From NCBI GenBank assembly GCA_002344425.1, contig DDTV01000037.1, forward strand, positions 1-61,491: a stretch of 61,491 bases of DNA. Direction: 5' to 3'. The notes below the pieces were generated by a model. That model saw only the letters and a program-made list of their open reading frames with translations, searched no databases and had not been told where the DNA came from. Below, piece by piece: positions 23,022-32,274 of the stretch (position 1 is the stretch's first letter; every line of letters begins with the position of its first letter). Source of the stretch: Candidatus Falkowbacteria bacterium UBA2355. GTDB lineage: Bacteria; Patescibacteriota; Patescibacteriia; Patescibacteriales; Patescibacteriaceae. Both the position numbers and the translations under genes were made by a program.

Positions 23022-24836
23022 ATGAAAAATTTGCTACGCAACCTATTTGTCATGCTGGTAGCGTTCCTCTTGCTTGGAACGCTGCTTTCGCTTTGGGGAA
23101 ATACCAAATCAAAACCGGAAGAAATCGCCTTTGCTCAGTTGGCCGCCCAGGCTCAATCAGATTCGATTGAAAAAATCAGCGTTGTCAAAGATCGTCTGGA
23201 AGTAACTCTCAAAGACGGCCGAAAGCAAGTCGCCATCAAAGAAAGCGGCCAGCCCCTAACCGAGCTCTTAAGCAGTCTCGGTGTCAGTTCGGAAAAAATC
23301 AGCGCTATTCAAATCAGTGTTGATGAACCGTCGGGCTTTGAAGCTATTTTGTCCGTCGTCTTGCCAATCTTACTGCCGGTACTACTGCTTATCGTTGTGA
23401 TTTATTTTATGATGCGTTCGGCGCAAGGCGCTAATAACCGTGCTTTGAGTTTTGGCCAATCACAGCCTCGCGAAGCCAATCTCGGCGGCAAGGACAAGGT
23501 CAGTTTCAGCGACGTGGCAGGAGTTAAGGAAGCCAAAGAAGAGTTGAGCGAAGTGGTTGAGTTTTTACGCGAACCGCAGAAGTTTACCGCTCTAGGCGCT
23601 AAAATTCCCCGCGGCGTTTTATTGCTCGGTTCACCGGGTACGGGTAAAACTTTATTGGCCCGCGCCGTAGCCGGCGAAGCCAATGTTCCATTTTTTAGCA
23701 TCTCCGGATCCGAATTCGTTGAAATGTTCGTTGGTGTCGGCGCTTCGCGAGTACGCGATTTGTTCAAGCGCGCAAAAAAGAGCGCTCCCTGCATTATTTT
23801 CATAGATGAAATTGATGCAGTCGGACGCCGGCGCGGCGCCGGTCTAGGCGGCTCGCATGATGAACGCGAACAAACTTTGAATCAAATCTTGGTTGAGATG
23901 GACGGCTTTGAAGTTAATGACGGCGTCATTGTTATGGCCGCGACCAACCGGCCGGACGTTCTTGATCCGGCTTTGATGCGACCCGGCCGCTTTGACCGCC
24001 AAGTAGTTTTGGATGAACCTGATATTGCCGATCGCGAAGCAATTTTAGAAATCCACGCGCGCAAAAAGCCTTTGGCTAAAGATGTTGTTTTGCGTAAAAT
24101 CGCCGAAAGAACTCCTGGTTTTTCCGGAGCCGATTTGGCCAATGTTTTAAATGAGGGTGCCATTTTGGCGGCTCGCCACAATAAAAAAATCATTGATATG
24201 ATTGAGTTGATGGAAGCGATTGAAAAGGTTATGCTTGGTCCTGAGCGCAAGTCGCGCATTCTGACTCCGAAAGAAAAAGAAGTAACGGCCTATCACGAAG
24301 CGGGCCATGCCGTTCTGGCTCACTTTTTGCCCAATGCTGATCCGGTCCATAAAGTTTCAATTATTTCGCGCGGTCGTGCCGGCGGCTATACTTTGAAATT
24401 GCCTAGCGAGGATCGTCATTTGCAGACAAAAGAATACTTCCTTGATGAAATCGCCGTTCTGTTGGGCGGGTATTTGGCGGAAAGTATGATTTTCGGCGAC
24501 GTGACTACGGGCGCGACTTCTGATTTGCGCCGAGCTACGGCCTTGGCGCGTCGGTTGGTAACTGATTTCGGCATGTCTGATAAACTTGGTCCCCGCACTT
24601 ACGGAGAAAAGGAAGAAATGATTTTCTTGGGCCGGGAAATACATGAACAAAGAGATTATAGTGAAAAAGCCGCTGAGGCAATCGACGCCGAAATTACCGG
24701 CTTTATAAGCGAAGGCCGGCGCCGCGCCGAATTGATCCTTAAGCAACATAAAGCCGAATTGGAAAAGACCGCGCAACTCTTATTAAAGCAGGAAACTATT
24801 GAACAAGAAGAGTTCAGCCAGCTCATGTCCGCCTAA
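23022..24836 (+). CDS. ftsH: ATP-dependent zinc metalloprotease FtsH
   Basis: FtsH is a membrane-bound AAA+ protease that degrades unstable membrane and regulatory proteins. The 604 residues have an N-terminal helix (about 5-25), an external domain, a second helix (about 108-128), and an AAA domain with Walker A GSPGTGKT near 203-210 (GPPGTGKT is usual), Walker B FIDEIDAVG and MRPGRFD. The M41 peptidase domain carries HEAGH near 425 and a downstream Asp for zinc (GDVTTGATSD). Starts without a Shine-Dalgarno sequence. Terminator follows 1 nt after the stop. Confidence 0.97.
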   Translation: MKNLLRNLFVMLVAFLLLGTLLSLWGNTKSKPEEIAFAQLAAQAQSDSIEKISVVKDRLEVTLKDGRKQVAIKESGQPLTELLSSLGVSSEKISAIQISVDEPSGFEAILSVVLPILLPVLLLIVVIYFMMRSAQGANNRALSFGQSQPREANLGGKDKVSFSDVAGVKEAKEELSEVVEFLREPQKFTALGAKIPRGVLLLGSPGTGKTLLARAVAGEANVPFFSISGSEFVEMFVGVGASRVRDLFKRAKKSAPCIIFIDEIDAVGRRRGAGLGGSHDEREQTLNQILVEMDGFEVNDGVIVMAATNRPDVLDPALMRPGRFDRQVVLDEPDIADREAILEIHARKKPLAKDVVLRKIAERTPGFSGADLANVLNEGAILAARHNKKIIDMIELMEAIEKVMLGPERKSRILTPKEKEVTAYHEAGHAVLAHFLPNADPVHKVSIISRGRAGGYTLKLPSEDRHLQTKEYFLDEIAVLLGGYLAESMIFGDVTTGATSDLRRATALARRLVTDFGMSDKLGPRTYGEKEEMIFLGREIHEQRDYSEKAAEAIDAEITGFISEGRRRAELILKQHKAELEKTAQLLLKQETIEQEEFSQLMSA

Positions 24837-24837
24837 A

Positions 24838-24860
24838 GCCTCCCGCTGGGAGGCTTTTTT
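24838..24860 (+). terminator. Terminator after ftsH
   Basis: A 7-bp GC-rich stem gcctccc / gggaggc, loop gct, then six T residues: a compact canonical terminator. Confidence 0.9.
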
Positions 24861-24864
24861 GTGG

Positions 24865-24870
24865 TATAAT
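24865..24870 (+). promoter_or_regulatory. Extended -10 promoter element
   Basis: TGGTATAAT immediately after the ftsH terminator, 28 nt before the ATG at 24899. The same arrangement follows the rpsA terminator at 22740. Confidence 0.6.
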
Positions 24871-24898
24871 GTAGGCAGAATATTTTAACCAATTGCCT

Positions 24899-25903
24899 AT
24901 GTCATTATATCGTTCAATAGTCCGGCAATCATTTATCATTGCTTGGAAACACAAATACTTGTGGGTTTTCGGTTTGTTTGCGACTTTGTTGGCCAGTAAT
25001 TTTGAAATTGAACTTATTAATCGTTTTACCAACCGCCAAGGCGCAACCCTTTATGATTGGGAACGCTGGGCTCAAACCGGAATATTCAGTCCGCGCGCCT
25101 GGGGCAATATGTTGGAATTGCTAAAGACCGATACCGGCTCCACGATTTCCTTATTGGTCGTATTGTTGGTTTTAGTCGCCTTATTTATAGCTTTGCTTTG
25201 GTTGTCGGTGGTTTCTCAGGGAGCCTTGGTCAACAATGCTCAAAAAGCTTTGGCCAATGGATCGCGTTTGCCCTCGGCTACCGAACGAAAGCACGATACC
25301 TCGACCGGCTTTAAAGAAGGCCGCAAACATTTTTGGCAATTGCTCGGAGTTAATGTTATTGTGCGGGCCTTGGTTTATCTCTTGGCCTTAGTGACGATTG
25401 CTCCAATCGCTACTCCAGGAAATCTGAGCGTCGCGATGTCTTTGCTTTATTTCATTATATTTATTGTTCTATTAGCGGTTGCTTTGACATTGGCTTTTAT
25501 TACCAAATACGCCATCGCCTTCATAGTTTTAAAGAATCACTCTATGGGGTCATCAATTGTCGCCGGCTGGAAGTTGTTCCGCGATAATTGGCTGGTCAGT
25601 CTTGAAATGACCTTTATACTCTTTGCTATCAGCATTATCGGTTCTTTGGCTATTATTTTAGCGGTTATGATTATGGCCATTCCGGTCGCCTTGTTGTATA
25701 TTTTGAGCGTTGTTTTTGGCTCTTTCCCGATCTTCCTGGCCGTACTCGTGCTCGGCGTCCTGATTTCGATTGCCGTTGTCGTTATCGGCGGTTCGATTTT
25801 AACAGTTGTTCAAACAACCGCTTGGGTATCACTCTTCACGCAGTTAATCGGCAATAAAGCGCCAAGCAGTAAGTTAGAACGGGTTTTCGGTAACATTATG
25901 TAA
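24899..25903 (+). CDS. Multipass membrane protein, hypothetical
   Basis: I choose the ATG at 24899 over an in-frame TTG two codons upstream. The 334-residue product has about six hydrophobic helices (near 20-38, 75-105, 150-175, 183-212, 235-270, 275-310) with a basic loop (TERKHDTSTGFKEGRKHF, near 125-142). The helix pairs and the SIVAGWKLFRDNWLV segment resemble membrane domains of the GDPD-associated/DUF975 sort, but I do not assign a family. Own promoter and terminator make it monocistronic. Function unknown. Confidence 0.7.
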   Translation: MSLYRSIVRQSFIIAWKHKYLWVFGLFATLLASNFEIELINRFTNRQGATLYDWERWAQTGIFSPRAWGNMLELLKTDTGSTISLLVVLLVLVALFIALLWLSVVSQGALVNNAQKALANGSRLPSATERKHDTSTGFKEGRKHFWQLLGVNVIVRALVYLLALVTIAPIATPGNLSVAMSLLYFIIFIVLLAVALTLAFITKYAIAFIVLKNHSMGSSIVAGWKLFRDNWLVSLEMTFILFAISIIGSLAIILAVMIMAIPVALLYILSVVFGSFPIFLAVLVLGVLISIAVVVIGGSILTVVQTTAWVSLFTQLIGNKAPSSKLERVFGNIM

Positions 25904-25909
25904 ATAAAA

Positions 25910-25946
25910 AAAAGAAGGCGCATGCTAGAGCATGCGCCTTCTTTTT
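25910..25946. terminator. Bidirectional terminator
   Basis: A 16-bp perfect stem, aaaagaaggcgcatgc / gcatgcgccttctttt, with a 4-nt loop and A/T-rich flanks, between the converging 24899 gene and RNase J. Confidence 0.92.
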
Positions 25947-25948
25947 AA

Positions 25949-27745
25949 TTACACTCTAATAACTACGGGCAATAACATCGGTTTGCGTTTAGTCTGCTGG
26001 AAAAGGAATTGGCCGATGTCGGTTCTAATTTTGTTTTTAACATAATCATCTTCGGTAACGCCGGGTTGGGGCATTGGCCGACCCTTGATAATCATCTTTA
26101 TTTTCTGTCGCGTCTTTTGGATTAAGTCTTGATTTTCTTTCATATGAACGAAGCCGCGGGAAATAATATCGGGTGAGCCGATTAAATCTCCGGTCTTAGA
26201 GTCGATGGTTGTAATAACGACGACCATTCCGTCTTCGGACATCATCTTGCGATCGCGCAGAACAACATCGTTGGAAGAATCAGTCACGCCCATGCCGTCA
26301 ACAAAAACGTAGTTGGCCGGAACCTTTTCTTTGGTTAATTGGCCGCCTTGGCGGTCAAAGGTAATAACCGAACCATTATCCGGAACAAAGATGCGCTTCG
26401 GATTAAAGCCTAGTCCCTGCGCCAATTTCTCAGCTTCTTTGAGCATGTAGTGATTGGCGTAAACCGGAATGTAATAATCCGGCTGAACGGTTTTCAACAT
26501 ATAGGCAATATCGTCTTTGGTGCCATGACCGGAAATGTGAATATCCATCAAATTGCCATGAATGACATTGTCGCATTGGCGATAAAGATTGTCCTTAAGA
26601 CGCTGAATTGTTCTTTCATTGCCCGGAATAACCGAGGAAGAGAAAATAATCGTATCGTTCTTTTTGATTTTGATATGTCGGTGACTGCCTTGGGTAATAC
26701 GGGTTAAGGCGGAATTTTCTTCGCCTTGCGCACCGGGGCAGATAACGACTACTTTATTTTCGGGGAAATTATGAATCTGATCGGCCTTAATAATCGTTTC
26801 TTTACGGCATTTTATATAACCCAATTCGCGGGCTATTTCAATATTGGTTTTCATACTATAGCCGTCAAGTGCCACTTTCTTACCGAGCATTTCGGCGATT
26901 TGAATAATCCAGCCAACCCGTTCGACTTGCGAAGAGAAGGTGCCAATAATAACTCGGCCCGGTGCCTTAGAAATTAAAGCAGTCAGGTTCTTTTTAAGCT
27001 CTTCTGAAGTTGGACTCGGTTTGTGCGAAACAACGCCGAGCGATTCGAGCATAAGAACGGTCGGGCGCGGTAGTTTTGCCAAATGTGAGTAATCGACCAG
27101 AGGACGTCCGTCCGGCGCGCGTTCCATAGTCCAGTCTCCCGGATGAATAACCGTGGCTTCAGGGGTTGATAGAATTACGCCAACCGCATCCATAATCGAG
27201 TGTTCGATTTGGAAGAAGCTGACCCTAAAAGAGCCGAGCACAATTCTATCATTCAAACTTTTAATCAAAATAGTCTTAAGTTTTTTTGAGCTGTTTGGCT
27301 TATAGTCTTCAACGCGGTGTTTGACCATAGCCAGGGTCAAATTACGGCCGACAATCGGCGGGTTGCCGAGTTTCTCAAGCAAGATCGGCGCGGCGCCGAT
27401 ATGGTCCAAGTGGCCGTGACTGAAGATAACGCCGCGGATATTCTTTTCTTTGCCTTTGAGATATTCAATATTAGGAATGATATAATCGATTCCCATCTGA
27501 TCCTCTTCTGGGAATTGCAATCCCATATCAAGGATGACGATATCGTTATTATGTTCGAAGATCGTCATATTGCGGCCGACTTCTTCGCAACCGCCAATTG
27601 GAATGATGCGCAATTTGTTGCGACTGTCGCCGAAATTTTTAACCGCTGGCGCGGCTGAAACCGGGCGCGGTCGAGCAGTCGGCGCGCCTTTGCCTTTGGG
27701 GCGACTGTAGCGCTGCTGCTTGGTATTCTTATATTTTGTGATCAT
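25949..27745 (-). CDS. rnj: Ribonuclease J
   Basis: RNase J is a 5'-3' exo- and endoribonuclease of the MBL/beta-CASP fold. The 598 residues start with a basic, disordered extension (about 1-42), then the MBL core with H110-G-H112-L-D114-H115, HPGDWTM, the beta-CASP insert (about 260-420) and the closing ISGHGTKDD and PVYANHYML motifs, followed by the C-terminal domain. Typical cores are about 555 residues; the extra length is the basic N-terminus. Its leader (27757-27775) can form a ttctgaat / attcagaa hairpin. Last gene of the rny-ymdB-SBP-tRNA run. Confidence 0.95.
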   Translation of the reverse strand: MITKYKNTKQQRYSRPKGKGAPTARPRPVSAAPAVKNFGDSRNKLRIIPIGGCEEVGRNMTIFEHNNDIVILDMGLQFPEEDQMGIDYIIPNIEYLKGKEKNIRGVIFSHGHLDHIGAAPILLEKLGNPPIVGRNLTLAMVKHRVEDYKPNSSKKLKTILIKSLNDRIVLGSFRVSFFQIEHSIMDAVGVILSTPEATVIHPGDWTMERAPDGRPLVDYSHLAKLPRPTVLMLESLGVVSHKPSPTSEELKKNLTALISKAPGRVIIGTFSSQVERVGWIIQIAEMLGKKVALDGYSMKTNIEIARELGYIKCRKETIIKADQIHNFPENKVVVICPGAQGEENSALTRITQGSHRHIKIKKNDTIIFSSSVIPGNERTIQRLKDNLYRQCDNVIHGNLMDIHISGHGTKDDIAYMLKTVQPDYYIPVYANHYMLKEAEKLAQGLGFNPKRIFVPDNGSVITFDRQGGQLTKEKVPANYVFVDGMGVTDSSNDVVLRDRKMMSEDGMVVVITTIDSKTGDLIGSPDIISRGFVHMKENQDLIQKTRQKIKMIIKGRPMPQPGVTEDDYVKNKIRTDIGQFLFQQTKRKPMLLPVVIRV

Positions 27746-27830
27746 AAGTAATAAGTTTCTGAATGATATTCAGAATAATAAATTAATTTATAAGATATCG
27801 CTGGCTAATCGTAGCTTTAGCGAAAATTAG

Positions 27831-27914
27831 TGCCGAAGGAGGGACTTGAACCCTCACGAAGTTGCCTTCACAGCGACCTGAACGCTGCGCGTCTACCAGT
27901 TTCGCCACTTCGGC
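27831..27914 (-). tRNA. tRNA-Leu (CAG)
   Basis: A class II cloverleaf on the minus strand: acceptor GCCGAAG / CTTCGGC, D arm TGGTAGACGCG, anticodon stem CAGCG / CGCTG with loop TTCAGGT (CAG), a long variable arm, T arm GGGTTCAAGTCCC, and A as discriminator. It starts 5 nt after the peptide-binding protein stop, so it is probably part of the same transcript. Confidence 0.95.
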
Positions 27915-27919
27915 AATTT

Positions 27920-29662
27920 TTATTTGAGTCGACGATTGACGTTGATGTACCAGTCGGTCACATTGGAAAAACGTTCGGCCGAATCCTCTAATTCATTCAA
28001 TGCAAAACCTTTGATTTTTTTATTTTGCGGATAAACATAGGCCCGCCAATAAAGCGGTATCAGGGGAACATCGTCGGCGGCAACAGCCAAAAAAGCCTCA
28101 TAACGTTTAGCCGCCTGCGCGGAGTCATTAAGCAAGCGCGCCTCAGTCAGCCATTGGTCGACATCGGTTCTAGACCAAGCGCTTAGATTCGCCTCGCTGC
28201 TTGAACGCCAAACCAAGAAAGGATCAGCGCCGGTAACAGTGACGGCGTAGAGCAGAGCGTCAAAGTTTTTGTTAGCCAAGGCGTTCTTTTCTATTTCCTC
28301 AACAGATTGAAGCGTCAGTTGCGTTTTGACGCCAAGACCTTCCCAGCTTTTTAAAACCGCTTCAGCGGCAGTCTTATAGCTTTCCGGAGCCAAAAGATTG
28401 ATAGTCAGTTCTTTGCCGTCTTTGCTGCGAACAGAACCGTTTTTGCTCCAACCCGATTGATCTAACAATTGTTCGGCTTTGGTTTTATCGGTTTGAAAAA
28501 CATCTTTGGCGCCAGGAGTTGAAGCGGGCGTCAAACTGCGGGCGGGCAAAGCCCAGGGTCCGGCCGCCGCTTCGGCAATCGAAGTTTGGTCGATGGCCAA
28601 AGCGAGCGCCTGACGAATGTTTTTGTCAGCCACTAAATTCTTGCTTTTAAGATTAAAGAACACGGCGTTAAGATCGTTTAAAGCCGAGCGGTGATATTCC
28701 AATGAATTTTTTGCGACGATGGTGGAACCGCTGGCTTGGTCAACATAAGAAATGCCGTTGAGCTGTCCGTTATTAAGACTGGCAACCATCTCTTCGGCGC
28801 TGGCAAAGAATTTAAAAGTTATTTCTTCCAAGTGAGCCTTGGATCCGTAATATGATTCGTTGCGCTCCAATGTATAAGAACGAATCGTACCGGCCTTGCT
28901 CTTGGTTAAAGTTTTAAAACGGTAGGGACCTGAACCAATCGGCTTAATGTTCAGTTCAGCCAAGGGCATGGTTTGCGCATTGACCGCCTGCCAAAAAGCC
29001 GAGGGCATAATGCCGAAATCCAACAAGCGTACAAAATTGCGATATGCTTCGCTTAGAGTGAAGCTAAGCGTTTTATCATCTAGTTTGGAAATCGTGATTC
29101 CCATAAAGCGTCCGCGCAAAGCTGATTTATAATCCGGATTTTGAATCAAATTAAAAGTCATGATGACATCGTCGGAGGTTAGCGGGTCGCCGTTATGCCA
29201 CAGTGCGTCTTTTAGATGTATGGTATAAGTTTTGCCGTCAGCAGACACTTCATAGCTTTGCGCTAAATCGCCGATTGCTTCGCCTTTGGCATTACGGGTA
29301 AAGAGACGCGAAAAAACCAAACGTTCGATATCGGCATCAGCGTCATTAAGCGAGGCATAAAGCGGATTGATATATTGCGGATTGCCGATAATTCCCTCGA
29401 CATAACGGCCGCCGTCGCTCGGTACGAGCTCGACGTTGTTTTTGTAAAATACCACAGCCATGAATATCAAAGAGCCAAGGGCGACTAAGAGACAGAGGTA
29501 AAGAGCGCCGCGTTCAAGCGGAGACAAAAAACGTCCGGCATATTTAAGCTGACGCAATCCCGGAATACGGGATTTTGAGAGATGCAAAACAATGCTCTGG
29601 TCGATATTTTTAGAAGAGGCCGGGGAAGCGGCACGCCAGCGGCGCAACAAACGCATAAGCAC
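27920..29662 (-). CDS. Membrane-anchored peptide-binding protein (SBP family 5)
   Basis: The 580-residue protein has a basic cytoplasmic N-terminus (about 1-50), one uncleaved-looking membrane helix (about 53-73) and a family 5 (DppA/OppA-like) binding domain: GNPQYINPLY near 92, LKDALWHNGDPLTSDDVIMT near 150, PIGSGPYRF near 240, and LALAIDQTSIAEAA near 340. Such proteins capture peptides for an ABC importer, but no permease or ATPase gene is adjacent. Instead it lies between ymdB and tRNA-Leu on the same strand. A second in-frame ATG at 29656 is an alternative start. Confidence 0.9.
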   Translation of the reverse strand: MLMRLLRRWRAASPASSKNIDQSIVLHLSKSRIPGLRQLKYAGRFLSPLERGALYLCLLVALGSLIFMAVVFYKNNVELVPSDGGRYVEGIIGNPQYINPLYASLNDADADIERLVFSRLFTRNAKGEAIGDLAQSYEVSADGKTYTIHLKDALWHNGDPLTSDDVIMTFNLIQNPDYKSALRGRFMGITISKLDDKTLSFTLSEAYRNFVRLLDFGIMPSAFWQAVNAQTMPLAELNIKPIGSGPYRFKTLTKSKAGTIRSYTLERNESYYGSKAHLEEITFKFFASAEEMVASLNNGQLNGISYVDQASGSTIVAKNSLEYHRSALNDLNAVFFNLKSKNLVADKNIRQALALAIDQTSIAEAAAGPWALPARSLTPASTPGAKDVFQTDKTKAEQLLDQSGWSKNGSVRSKDGKELTINLLAPESYKTAAEAVLKSWEGLGVKTQLTLQSVEEIEKNALANKNFDALLYAVTVTGADPFLVWRSSSEANLSAWSRTDVDQWLTEARLLNDSAQAAKRYEAFLAVAADDVPLIPLYWRAYVYPQNKKIKGFALNELEDSAERFSNVTDWYINVNRRLK

Positions 29663-29667
29663 AATAA

Positions 29668-30480
29668 TTATGATGTGAATTCGATAAACTCTTTTAGTTG
29701 AGCAATTTCAAGACAGCGGCCCGTCACGGGGTCTATCGACAATCGGACGGCGCAAATTTGAGCTCGTCCCTTATCAGCCAATGTATGGCCGACTTTTGTC
29801 TGAGTCAGAAAGGAGGCTATGATTGCTTCGGCTTGAACGCCGATAACTCCATCGGCGTCGCCGCACATGCCTACATCAGTAATGTAACCGGTGCCTTTTT
29901 CAGTAATTTGATTATCGGCAGTCGGTACATGGGTATGAGTCCCGAGAAGAGCGCTGGCTTTACCGTTAAGAAAATGGCGCAGGGCTATTTTCTCGGCGGT
30001 AGTTTCAGCATGAATATCTATTATTATAGCAGAAAACTTTTTACCTGTAAAGCCGTTAAGAATTTTCTCAGCAGTTCTAAAGGGACAATTGTAATGACGG
30101 GGCATGAATGAGCGGCCAATCAAATTGATCAATAGAATTTCCTGATCACCTACTTTAATTTCCGCATAGCCTTTGCCCGGCGCCTCATCAGCATAATTGG
30201 CCGGCCGCAGAATTGGCAAAGCGCTTTCATAGCATTCCTTGATTGAGCTGTTTTGATCAAAACAATGATCTCCGCTAGTCAGCCAATCAATACCTGAGGC
30301 AAGAACTTCTTTGGCGGACAGTAAGGTAATGCCTTTGCCATGCGCCATATTCTCACCGTTAGCGATGATTAAATCAGGCTGATATTGCTCGCGCCATTTC
30401 GGAACAATTTCAGCAACCGCACGGCGGCCCAACTTGCCGACGATATCGCCGATAAAAATAATCGATAAGGGTTTTGACAT
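29668..30480 (-). CDS. ymdB: YmdB-family metallophosphoesterase
   Basis: YmdB homologues are cyclic-nucleotide phosphodiesterases and are often encoded next to RNase Y. The 270-residue length is typical. Motifs: GDIVG (metal Asp near 12), ANGENMAHGKG (near 40-50), SGDHCFD (near 69-75), DIHAETT, and GTHTHVPTAD for the last ligands. In the third motif an Asp replaces the Asn of the usual GNH, a non-standard residue in the metal site. Start and rny stop overlap as TAATG. The neighbour downstream is the peptide-binding protein, 5 nt away. Confidence 0.92.
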   Translation of the reverse strand: MSKPLSIIFIGDIVGKLGRRAVAEIVPKWREQYQPDLIIANGENMAHGKGITLLSAKEVLASGIDWLTSGDHCFDQNSSIKECYESALPILRPANYADEAPGKGYAEIKVGDQEILLINLIGRSFMPRHYNCPFRTAEKILNGFTGKKFSAIIIDIHAETTAEKIALRHFLNGKASALLGTHTHVPTADNQITEKGTGYITDVGMCGDADGVIGVQAEAIIASFLTQTKVGHTLADKGRAQICAVRLSIDPVTGRCLEIAQLKEFIEFTS

Positions 30481-31994
30481 TATCGTGCGTATTCTATAAC
30501 GCGCGTTTCGCGCAAGAGGTTAACCTTGATTTCGCCGGGATATTTCAATTCAGTTTCGATTTTTTTGGCAATGTCGCGCGCCAGCTCATGAGCTCTCATG
30601 TCGCTGACCTGTTCTGCATTAACAAAGACGCGAATTTCACGGCCGGCTTGGATAGCGTAAACTTTGTCGACGCCTTCAAAGGAAGTCGTGATTTTTTCCA
30701 ATTCTTCCAAGCGCTGAACATACTGTTCAAAGCTATCGTGACGAGCGCCGGGTCGAGCCGAGGAGATAGCGTCAGCCACTTTGACGATAACCGTAATGAT
30801 GTCCTTTGGATTATCATCATGGTGATGTTCAATCGGGGCAATAATCGCTTCAGAAAGGCCGAATTTGCGAGCAATCTGTCCGCCGATTTCCGGATGGGTT
30901 CCTTTAACTTCGTGGTCGACGGCCTTGCCGATATCATGCAGTAAGCCGCCTTTTTTAGCGGTTGAAACATCGGCGCCGAGTTGTTCGGCTAGTAATCCGC
31001 AAAGATGAGCGACTTCAACGGCGTGCTTCAAAGCGTTTTGTCCGTAGCTGGTGCGGTATTTCAAGCGTCCGATAATTTGAATCAACTTCGGATCAAAACC
31101 GGTAATACCAAGTTCATAGAGAGCTTCTTCGCCGACTTTCTTAATATCAAGCGCCAACTCTCGCTTGGCTTGCTCGACGGCTTCTTCGATCTTGGTCGGA
31201 TGGATACGGCCGTCCTTGATTAAATGTTCAAGAGCTTTTTTGGCGATATGACGGCGGATGCCGGAAAAGCCCGATATGGTAATCGCGCCCGGCGTATCAT
31301 CAACGATAATTTCAACACCGGTCAATTGTTCAATTGATTTGATATTGCGACCTTCTCTTCCGATGATGCGACCCTTTAATTCGTCGTTGGGCAAATCGAG
31401 CGTCGTAGTTGTTAGTTCGGCTATGAAGTTGGATGACAAGCGCTGCATTGCGCCGCTAACCAATTCACGAGTTTTTTCTTCAATCACTTCCGAGCCTTCG
31501 TTTTCTAATTTTTTAATACGCGAAGCAACAGCTTCTTTGTATTCTTCTTCAACTCTTTCCAATAACCGCTCGCCAGCTTCTTCCCGGCTCAAGCCGGCAA
31601 TCTTTTCAAGCGTTGCTGTTTGTTCGTCATGAATTTTCTTTATTCGCTCTTTGGCATCTTCAATCTCGGAAATCTTGTCATAAAGCGCCTGCTGTTTATC
31701 TTGCAGTTCAAGCAATTTTTGCGAAAAGAGATTTTCGCGCTCTTCAAGGCGTTTTTGAGTTTCGTTGATTTCGCGACGTTGGCCCTCGGCCTCTTGCTTG
31801 GCTTGATCAATGATTTTAAGCGCCTTGTCTTGCGCCTCGAGAATTATCTGTTTTTCTTTTGTTTTGGCTTCAGCCAGCACTTTTTCAGTGCGCAGCTCAG
31901 CGCTGTTAGCGGCGGATAAGGCACGTTGTTTGCGAATCCACCAGCCGGCGGCAAAAGCCGCGGCCGCGATAATAATATAGTAAAGATACGACAT
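30480..31994 (-). CDS. rny: Ribonuclease Y
   Basis: RNase Y is a membrane-anchored endoribonuclease that starts mRNA decay. The 504 residues show an N-terminal membrane helix (about 4-20), a long coiled coil (about 25-190, Glu/Lys/Gln-rich), a KH domain (IIGREGRNIKSIEQLTGVEI, near 212-231) and an HD domain with HDIGKAVDHE near 350. Typical length is about 510-520. The promoter is about 200 nt upstream, leaving a long 5' leader (about 31995-32196) that may hold regulation. It overlaps ymdB by one base. Confidence 0.96.
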   Translation of the reverse strand: MSYLYYIIIAAAAFAAGWWIRKQRALSAANSAELRTEKVLAEAKTKEKQIILEAQDKALKIIDQAKQEAEGQRREINETQKRLEERENLFSQKLLELQDKQQALYDKISEIEDAKERIKKIHDEQTATLEKIAGLSREEAGERLLERVEEEYKEAVASRIKKLENEGSEVIEEKTRELVSGAMQRLSSNFIAELTTTTLDLPNDELKGRIIGREGRNIKSIEQLTGVEIIVDDTPGAITISGFSGIRRHIAKKALEHLIKDGRIHPTKIEEAVEQAKRELALDIKKVGEEALYELGITGFDPKLIQIIGRLKYRTSYGQNALKHAVEVAHLCGLLAEQLGADVSTAKKGGLLHDIGKAVDHEVKGTHPEIGGQIARKFGLSEAIIAPIEHHHDDNPKDIITVIVKVADAISSARPGARHDSFEQYVQRLEELEKITTSFEGVDKVYAIQAGREIRVFVNAEQVSDMRAHELARDIAKKIETELKYPGEIKVNLLRETRVIEYAR

Positions 31995-32202
31995 ACGCGT
32001 AGGAGCGTTGCCGTCCGAATTAAGGATTGGTGTTTTTTAGCTTTATTCAGCCAAAAGTAGCCGGTTTAAGACCGGAGTAGAAGAGAAAGATTTAGGAGAT
32101 TTGCTGATTTTTTGCTAACTTTAGACATAAAACTTCCAATTCAATCCTCACATCGGAGCGGACAGCACTTTGTAATAATTAATGTATTTGTAAGTGATTT
32201 TT

Positions 32203-32231
32203 ATCCTATCATGGCCTTTGCGGCTTGGCAA
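32203..32231 (-). promoter_or_regulatory. Promoter of the rny-ymdB run
   Basis: Minus strand TTGCCA (32226-32231), 17-nt spacer, TAGGAT (32203-32208). The expected +1 near 32196 gives a leader of about 200 nt before the rny ATG at 31994. No gene was seen in that leader. Confidence 0.5.
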
Positions 32232-32262
32232 GTTGTCCTGCGACGAGGTTTTAGCACTATGC

Positions 32263-32268
32263 TATACT
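32263..32268 (+). promoter_or_regulatory. Extended -10 box of the exonuclease gene; predicted leaderless start
   Basis: TGCTATACT is followed by six bases (TGAATT) and then the ATG at 32275, so +1 should coincide with the start codon. Confidence 0.6.
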
Positions 32269-32274
32269 TGAATT

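Noticed and set aside
27317..27658. Plus-strand open frame opposite RNase J
   Set aside because: It is antisense to conserved RNase J motifs and has no own signals; the long open frames opposite core genes here follow from their codon bias.
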